Assembly: GCA_002314565.1 (NCBI GenBank)
Contig: DCGL01000031.1
Span: 1-12,136 of the forward strand
Reading direction: 5' to 3'
From: Clostridiales bacterium UBA1779
GTDB lineage: Bacteria > Bacillota > Clostridia > Oscillospirales > CAG-272
DNA: 12,136 nt
Shown in pieces: positions 7,821 through 12,136 of the stretch. The notes under the pieces were generated by a model, which was given only the letters and a program-made list of their open reading frames with translations, made no database searches and was not told the origin of the DNA. The translations under genes were made by a program, and so were the position numbers. Every line of letters begins with the position of its first letter. The stretch's first letter is position 1.

Positions 7821-7975
7821 ACGTGCCTGAATGAGCGGCTTCTGAGAACAGTCCCCGTGACTGTTTGAATCGCGAACTGAACGAGCCGCAGGGAGAGAGG
7901 TTCTGTGGCACGCGCGATTTTTGCTACCGTACCGGAGAACCGTCCCACGGCACGTTACGGCTCACTACGGCTCAA
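7821..7975. repeat. GC-rich degenerate repeat-like island in the intergenic stretch
   Basis: Between the two minus-strand genes is a GC-rich block flanked by AT-rich DNA. It contains a direct repeat GAGAAC(A/C)GTCCC (7844-7855 and 7935-7946) and a tandem pair TACGGCTCA (7956-7964, 7966-7974). It also has a nested imperfect dyad: GAGCCG (7883-7888) with CGGCTC (7959-7964), and GGTTCT (7899-7904) with AGAACC (7936-7941). From memory, its wording (GAGAACCGTCCC, GTGGCAC and their complements) resembles short dispersed motifs seen in Clostridia genomes, so it may be a decayed copy of a dispersed element. No convincing gene lies in it. Confidence 0.5.
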
Positions 7976-8006
7976 TATATCATTATGCCTGTTTACGCCT
8001 CTTCTT

Positions 8007-8034
8007 TTTGCGTAAAATTTGCATTTTACGCAAA
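8007..8034. repeat. Perfect 12-bp inverted repeat with 4-base loop
   Basis: TTTGCGTAAAAT (8007-8018) and ATTTTACGCAAA (8023-8034) are exact reverse complements around TTGC. It lacks a clear run of T afterwards and lies 55 bases before a separate terminator. It could be an operator-like site, a cruciform or an RNA hairpin; nothing here decides between them. Confidence 0.6.
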
Positions 8035-8087
8035 TATATCTCAACTTCAATTTTAACGGCACTTTTCTTCTCTCTGTAAAATAAAAG

Positions 8088-8130
8088 AAAAAAGTCCCCA
8101 TGGCAAGCAGATTTTCACAAGGACTTTTTT
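8088..8130. terminator. Bidirectional rho-independent terminator of the 233-residue gene
   Basis: AAAAAAGTCC (8088-8097) pairs with GGACTTTTTT (8121-8130) across a 23-base loop. On the - strand a T-rich tail follows (complement of 8079-8093). It lies 12 bases past the stop of the - strand membrane protein gene. Confidence 0.75.
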
Positions 8131-8142
8131 ATATCCGGTTTG

Positions 8143-8844
8143 TCAGTTTGATACACGATAAGGAGTTACAGCGTCAATTTCAACCGTACCGTCACGGTAT
8201 GTCAGCTGGAACAGTTCTTTACGCGAGCAGTCTGATTCCATATCATCTCTGAAGGTGCCGTTGTTTTTGTAAATTTTGTACTCCACCCAGAAATACCAGG
8301 TGCTCCAGGTTCCGAGGGATTCGCTGACAGTACCGCTGTCGTAATACGTAATCTTGGCTTCGTAGATTTTCTGAGGCGTAAAATTCGTCTTGGACGTGTA
8401 TCCGTTTTTATAAAAAATATCGGAGTACAGATCTTTCAGTTTTTCACATTCGCCGTCACGGGCGAAATCCAGAAATCTCACTATACAGCTCACAGGCAGC
8501 TTATAATCTTCAGGAACCTCTTCAAGCGAATCCGGATCGAAGGAAACCGTCGTTCCGTATGAAGGGTCTTCAAAATAGTAATTTCTGTCAAGCTGAAGGT
8601 AATACTTATCGGCATATATGTTTTCGTCAACAATAACAGGGTAAAAGTAATATTTATTGCTTTCTTCTTCCCTGCTTTCAAGCAGCTCCGAAATTTTGGG
8701 TATTGCAATAAAAAGCGCACTTGCAAGCCCTATGCAAAGTATCACGACGATTACAGTAATAACCTGCTTTTTCTCAGAACAAGGCTTGTCTTCAGACTGC
8801 CTTCTCGAGCCTTCTTTATATTTTTTCAGATTTTTTCCTGTCAT
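8143..8844 (-). CDS. Single-pass membrane protein of unknown function
   Basis: A family I do not recognise, 233 residues. A hydrophilic basic N-terminus (1-27, many Lys/Arg) precedes one membrane helix (about 28-49). The remaining roughly 180 residues would be extracytoplasmic by the positive-inside rule. This domain is rich in Tyr, Phe and Trp; the stretch VRFLDFARDGECEKLKDLY (122-140) followed by antiparallel-looking strands vaguely recalls NTF2-like accumulation domains, but this is weak. The ATG at 8844 has GGAG (complement of 8856-8859) 11 bases upstream, slightly long spacing. It is transcribed alone, divergently from the lepB operon, with its own promoter and terminator. Confidence 0.8.
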   Translation of the reverse strand: MTGKNLKKYKEGSRRQSEDKPCSEKKQVITVIVVILCIGLASALFIAIPKISELLESREEESNKYYFYPVIVDENIYADKYYLQLDRNYYFEDPSYGTTVSFDPDSLEEVPEDYKLPVSCIVRFLDFARDGECEKLKDLYSDIFYKNGYTSKTNFTPQKIYEAKITYYDSGTVSESLGTWSTWYFWVEYKIYKNNGTFRDDMESDCSRKELFQLTYRDGTVEIDAVTPYRVSN

Positions 8845-8878
8845 TGTTTTTTGAGCTCCGTAATTTGTCTTATTTATA

Positions 8879-8907
8879 ATATTATCATATTATTTTGTTT
8901 ATTTCAA
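8879..8907 (-). promoter_or_regulatory. Sigma-A promoter of the 233-residue membrane protein
   Basis: On the - strand, TTGAAA (complement of 8902-8907) is followed after exactly 17 bases by TAATAT (complement of 8879-8884). The -35 box is only 20 bases from the -35 box of the divergent lepB promoter. Confidence 0.7.
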
Positions 8908-8927
8908 CAGTTAATTTCTGATTTTTA

Positions 8928-8956
8928 TTGAAAAAATGCGTTCATTATGATATAAT
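8928..8956 (+). promoter_or_regulatory. Sigma-A promoter of the lepB operon
   Basis: TTGAAA (8928-8933), a 17-base spacer and a perfect TATAAT (8951-8956) predict transcription starting near 8963, about 40 bases before the lepB ATG. Confidence 0.82.
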
Positions 8957-9001
8957 ATATTGGTTATAGAATCGGTTTTTATTGCTGTATGGAGGACACT
9001 T

Positions 9002-9598
9002 ATGGATACCGTAATAAAAGAGAAAGACAAGCAGGTTAAAACCACCTTTACACAGGATTTGTTTGATATGGTTGAAACAGCTGCCATAAGCCTGCTTATT
9101 CTGTTTTTGATACTGACACTCGTTTTCAGAGTCTGTAATGTTGACGGTCAGTCAATGGAAGACACTCTGTTTGATAAAGAACTCATTATAGTCAACAATC
9201 TCGCAACAGCCGATACCGGTGACATCATAGTATTCCACGATACGGCCTATCATATGTCTCCTCTTGTAAAAAGAGTCATTGCAACCGAAGGACAGTGGAT
9301 TGATATCGAAGACGGTGACGGTAAACTAAAAATACTGGTTTCGGACACCGAAGATATGACAAATGCAACAGACCTCAGCGATATTTACGGAACTTACAAA
9401 AACTATTACCGCTCAATTCTGACTTCATCCCTGACTTTTCCCGTTCAGGTTCCAGACGGACACGTTTTCGTTCTCGGTGACAACAGGAACAATTCTTCAG
9501 ACAGCCGCGGACCCGTCGGTTTCGTCGATGAACGCTCGATACTCGGTGTTTTGATACTCAGAGTTTATCCGTTCTCATCTTTCGGAAAAGTGAACTGA
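9002..9598 (+). CDS. lepB: Signal peptidase I
   Basis: This membrane enzyme cleaves signal peptides from exported proteins using a Ser/Lys dyad. The 198-residue protein has one N-terminal membrane helix (about 26-44). Then come the catalytic-serine motif GQSMEDTLF with Ser51, the lysine motif LVKRVIA with Lys90, and the conserved C-terminal block VLGDNRNNSSDSRGPVG. I chose ATG at 9002 because GGAGG (8991-8995) sits 6 bases upstream; an in-frame TTG at 8960 has no ribosome site and falls at or before the predicted transcription start. It is the first gene of the operon, 12 bases before rbgA, a neighbourhood common in Firmicutes. All key residues are present, so it should be active. Confidence 0.96.
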   Translation: MDTVIKEKDKQVKTTFTQDLFDMVETAAISLLILFLILTLVFRVCNVDGQSMEDTLFDKELIIVNNLATADTGDIIVFHDTAYHMSPLVKRVIATEGQWIDIEDGDGKLKILVSDTEDMTNATDLSDIYGTYKNYYRSILTSSLTFPVQVPDGHVFVLGDNRNNSSDSRGPVGFVDERSILGVLILRVYPFSSFGKVN

Positions 9599-9610
9599 GA
9601 GGATTCGGAT

Positions 9611-10486
9611 TTGGCAACGGATAACATTTATAACATACAGTGGTTCCCGGGACATATGGCGAAAACTCGCCGTATGATAACCGAGAGTCTGCCCGACGTC
9701 GATGCAGTCATTGAAATGCGCGACGCCCGCATCCCCCTAAGCTCAAAAAATCCGGAAATAGAAAAGCTCACGGCTTCAAAACCGAGAGTCGTGCTACTGA
9801 ACAAAGCAGGTCTGTGCGACCAGAGCTTACTTCCCCGCTGGATTGAGAAAATTTCAAAAGACGGGGTAAAATGTATTCCGACAGACTGTGCAAGCGGAAA
9901 AGGCATCAATGAAGTTTACGCTGCCGTAAAAGAACTATGTGCAGACAAGCTTGAAAGATATTCCGCAAAAGGAATGAACGGAAAGAGACTTCGCGTCATG
10001 GTAGTCGGAATTCCAAACGTCGGAAAATCATCTCTTATCAACAAAATGGCAGGCTCCGGCAAAGCCAGGGTGGAAAACCGTCCCGGCGTCACACGTGACA
10101 GACAGTGGGTTGTTACACCCGGAGGCATTGACCTGCTCGATATGCCGGGGGTTCTGTGGCCGAAATTCGACGATAAACGAACCGCCGAAAACCTGGCTCT
10201 GACAGGTGCGATTAAAGACGCGATTCTCGACACCGAAACGCTTGCCGTCACGCTCTGCAACCGTCTGCGCAAACTCTATCCCGCACTTCTGTGCGAAAGA
10301 TATAAAATAGAATCCCCTGAAGCAATTGAAAATCTGACCGATCTCGAACTTTTCGAACTTATCGGCCGCAAACGCGGAATGCTCGTACGCGGCGGCGAAA
10401 TAAGCTATGAAAGAACCGCTTCCATGCTCATCGACGAACTGAAAGCCGGCAAAATCGGTAAAATCACACTGGACGTATTAAAATAA
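9611..10486 (+). CDS. rbgA: Ribosome biogenesis GTPase RbgA/YlqF
   Basis: This is a circularly permuted GTPase that helps late assembly of the 50S ribosomal subunit. The N-terminal WFPGHMAKTRR (11-21) is diagnostic. Motif order is G4 (NKAG at 64-67; the usual NKxD Asp is replaced by Gly), G5 (around CASGKG, 93-98), G1 (GIPNVGKSS, 133-141), G2 Thr161 in PGVTR, and G3 (DMPG, 177-180), with a C-terminal helical RNA-binding region. The TTG start is supported by GAGAGG (9597-9602), 8 bases upstream and overlapping the lepB stop, and by the position of the WFPGH motif. Length 291 is normal. Its stop overlaps the rnhB start (TAATG), implying coupled translation. Confidence 0.96.
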   Translation: MATDNIYNIQWFPGHMAKTRRMITESLPDVDAVIEMRDARIPLSSKNPEIEKLTASKPRVVLLNKAGLCDQSLLPRWIEKISKDGVKCIPTDCASGKGINEVYAAVKELCADKLERYSAKGMNGKRLRVMVVGIPNVGKSSLINKMAGSGKARVENRPGVTRDRQWVVTPGGIDLLDMPGVLWPKFDDKRTAENLALTGAIKDAILDTETLAVTLCNRLRKLYPALLCERYKIESPEAIENLTDLELFELIGRKRGMLVRGGEISYERTASMLIDELKAGKIGKITLDVLK

Positions 10487-11091
10487 TGGTAGATTTCAGT
10501 TTTGAAGAGCAGGCACATCAGCAGGGATATAAAACGGTCTGCGGAATCGATGAAGCCGGCCGCGGTCCCTTATGCGGTCCCGTAGTTGCCGCAGCCTGCA
10601 TTCTTCCCGACGGCCTGATAATCGAAGGCCTGAACGATTCAAAAAAGCTGACTCCGAAAAAGCGCGATATGCTGTTTGACGAAATCAGGGAATCCGCGAT
10701 AAGCTTCTGCGTTGCAGAGAGCAGCGTCGAAGAAATCAACGAACTCAACATACTTGAAGCCACTCTCCTTGCAATGCGCAGAGCTGTTGAAGGTTTGTCC
10801 GTAAAGCCTGATTATCTTCTGGTTGACGGCAATATTTTCAGAGATTTCAACACTGACGGCCGTTCTGTTATTGGCGGCGACGCTGCTTCTGCCTCAATCG
10901 CCGCAGCTTCAATCCTTGCGAAAGTGACGAGAGACCGCCTCTGCGAAGAACTCGACCGAAAATATCCCGGTTACGGTATTGCAAAACACAAGGGGTACGG
11001 TACCAAAGCTCATATGGATGCCCTGCGTGAGCTCGGACCGGCTCCCATACACAGAAGACAGTTCATTCGTTTTCTCGAAAAAGACAAATAA
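10486..11091 (+). CDS. rnhB: Ribonuclease HII
   Basis: This enzyme cleaves RNA in RNA-DNA hybrids and removes single ribonucleotides from DNA. The 201-residue protein carries GIDEAGRGPLCGPVV with metal-binding Asp22 and Glu23, the DSKKL motif (51-55), LLVDGN with Asp114, and GGDAASASIAAASILAKVTRDR with Asp132 and Asp150. All expected catalytic acids are present. The ATG shares one base with the rbgA stop, and its own stop shares one base with the yraN start. Confidence 0.97.
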   Translation: MVDFSFEEQAHQQGYKTVCGIDEAGRGPLCGPVVAAACILPDGLIIEGLNDSKKLTPKKRDMLFDEIRESAISFCVAESSVEEINELNILEATLLAMRRAVEGLSVKPDYLLVDGNIFRDFNTDGRSVIGGDAASASIAAASILAKVTRDRLCEELDRKYPGYGIAKHKGYGTKAHMDALRELGPAPIHRRQFIRFLEKDK

Positions 11092-11504
11092 TGTCCGAAG
11101 AACAGAAAAAACCTACCCAAAAGGCAATCACCGGAAAAATCGGAGAGGATGCCGCGGCAGATTTCATCGAACGCAAAGGATACCGCATACTCGAAAGAAA
11201 TCAGCGTTACGGTCATCACGAGCTGGATATAATAGCAGTTACCGGTCACAATCTCGTATTCATAGAAGTGAAAACGAGAAAGTCACGGGTGAATGACGCA
11301 AACAGCAGGTTTGGAACTCCTTCCTCAGCCGTAACATACGAAAAGCAGCGCAATCTGATAGACGCCGCAAGAAAATACATAAAAGAAAAACAAATATATC
11401 TGGTTCCGCGTTTTGATGTTATAGAAGTATACGTTAAAAACGGTACGGCAGACGCCGTAACAATTGAGAAAATCAACCACATCGAAAACGCCTTTATCAG
11501 CTGA
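11091..11504 (+). CDS. yraN: UPF0102 family protein YraN (predicted nuclease fold)
   Basis: This 137-residue member of the UPF0102/YraN family has a PD-(D/E)xK nuclease-like core. It shows GKIGEDAAADFI (15-26), HHELDIIAV with Glu44 and Asp46, FIEVKTR with Glu59 and Lys61, FGTP (74-77) and PRFDVIEV (106-113). The cellular role of the family is poorly defined; linkage to rnhB is common and suggests nucleic-acid metabolism. The ATG overlaps the rnhB stop (TAATG). Confidence 0.94.
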   Translation: MSEEQKKPTQKAITGKIGEDAAADFIERKGYRILERNQRYGHHELDIIAVTGHNLVFIEVKTRKSRVNDANSRFGTPSSAVTYEKQRNLIDAARKYIKEKQIYLVPRFDVIEVYVKNGTADAVTIEKINHIENAFIS

Positions 11505-11525
11505 AAATACAATAAAGGTGAAAAA

Positions 11526-12136
11526 ATGAGATACTTAAGCACAAGAGATATTGAAAAGAAGAATTACGTGAGTTCCGCCTTTGCCATCAAGCAGGGGCTG
11601 GCTTCCGACGGTGGACTTTACGTCCCTGAAGCCTTCCCCGCTATCGACAAGGACTTTATAGATAAACTCGTTCCGATGAGCTATGAAGACAGAGCGGTCG
11701 AGGTTCTCTCACTTTATCTCACTGATTATACAAAAGAGGAGCTCAAAAAATGCTGCTCGGCAGCTTATGCCGCTTCTTCCTTCCCCGGAGGAGCCGCTCC
11801 GCTTTACAAAGTTGACGACAATACCTATTCCCTTGAGCTCTGGCACGGTCCCACGTCCGCTTTCAAGGATATGGCTCTGCAGCTTATGCCGAGACTGTTA
11901 TCCCTGGCCCTCGGCAAAACAGGCGAAACGCGTGACGCTCTGATTCTCGTTGCCACCTCCGGCGATACCGGCAAGGCTGCGCTGGAAGGCTTCTCCGATG
12001 TACCTCATACCCGTATCATCGTTTTTTATCCCAAGGAAGGTGTCAGCCCCATTCAGGAGCTGCAGATGAATACCACGGCAGGGAAGAATACCTGCGTCAT
12101 CGGTATCCGCGGCAATTTCGACGATGCGCAGTCCGC
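11526..12136 (+). CDS. thrC: Threonine synthase (3' end outside window)
   Basis: This pyridoxal-phosphate enzyme converts O-phosphohomoserine to threonine. The 203 codons visible begin MRYLSTRD, contain the N-terminal block QGLASDGGLYVPE (23-35), the PLP-lysine motif HGPTSAFKDMALQ with Lys114, and ATSGDTGKAALEG for cofactor phosphate binding. About half of the usual length is inside the window. The ATG has AAAGGTG (11514-11520) 5 bases upstream and follows yraN by 21 bases with no terminator, so it is probably co-transcribed with the lepB operon. Confidence 0.96.
   Translation, partial: MRYLSTRDIEKKNYVSSAFAIKQGLASDGGLYVPEAFPAIDKDFIDKLVPMSYEDRAVEVLSLYLTDYTKEELKKCCSAAYAASSFPGGAAPLYKVDDNTYSLELWHGPTSAFKDMALQLMPRLLSLALGKTGETRDALILVATSGDTGKAALEGFSDVPHTRIIVFYPKEGVSPIQELQMNTTAGKNTCVIGIRGNFDDAQS

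Noticed and set aside
7865..8056. 63-residue reading frame in the intergenic stretch
   Set aside because: It starts with TTG without a ribosome site, crosses the repeat-like island and the palindrome, and its composition does not look like a protein.
8960..8962. TTG as an earlier lepB start
   Set aside because: It lies at or before the predicted transcription start and lacks a ribosome site, whereas ATG at 9002 has GGAGG at ideal spacing.

Overview
The window looks like a chromosomal segment of a Clostridia-type Firmicute (an Oscillospirales-like gut anaerobe is my best guess). The reasons are strong GGAGG ribosome binding sites, sigma-A promoters with near-consensus boxes, the gene order lepB-rbgA-rnhB-yraN, and MBG/YDG-type surface repeats. 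No tRNA, rRNA, CRISPR array or intact insertion sequence was seen.

Left block, 1-7092, + strand. Four tightly packed genes form an apparent operon that enters from beyond the left edge. They are: a membrane-anchored AAA+ ATPase of the McrB type (5' end outside the window); a McrC/DUF2357-like partner that seems to have lost its nuclease and ends in a coiled coil and basic tail; a three-pass membrane protein with a cysteine-rich outer domain; and a 1191-residue membrane-anchored transglutaminase-like protein embedded in MBG-like repeats. The arrangement recalls, without being the same as, the known MoxR ATPase / DUF58 / transglutaminase neighbourhood. My reading is a cytosolic ATPase machine coupled to an extracytoplasmic transglutaminase, rather than a restriction system. 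This is the most interesting part of the window. Two hand-counted lines here are 32-35% GC, against about 55% in two lines of the right block, which fits an accessory origin.

Middle, 7093-8844. Two lone minus-strand genes each have a promoter and a terminator: a small flavodoxin-fold-like protein and a single-pass membrane protein of unknown function. The gene-free stretch between them (7726-8142) holds a GC-rich degenerate repeat-like island, a perfect 12-bp inverted repeat and a two-way terminator.

Right block, 8928-12136, + strand. A strong sigma-A promoter drives lepB (signal peptidase I), rbgA/ylqF (ribosome assembly GTPase), rnhB (ribonuclease HII), yraN (UPF0102 nuclease-fold protein) and thrC (threonine synthase, cut by the right edge). 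rbgA-rnhB-yraN are joined by one-base TAATG overlaps. This is an ordinary housekeeping operon.
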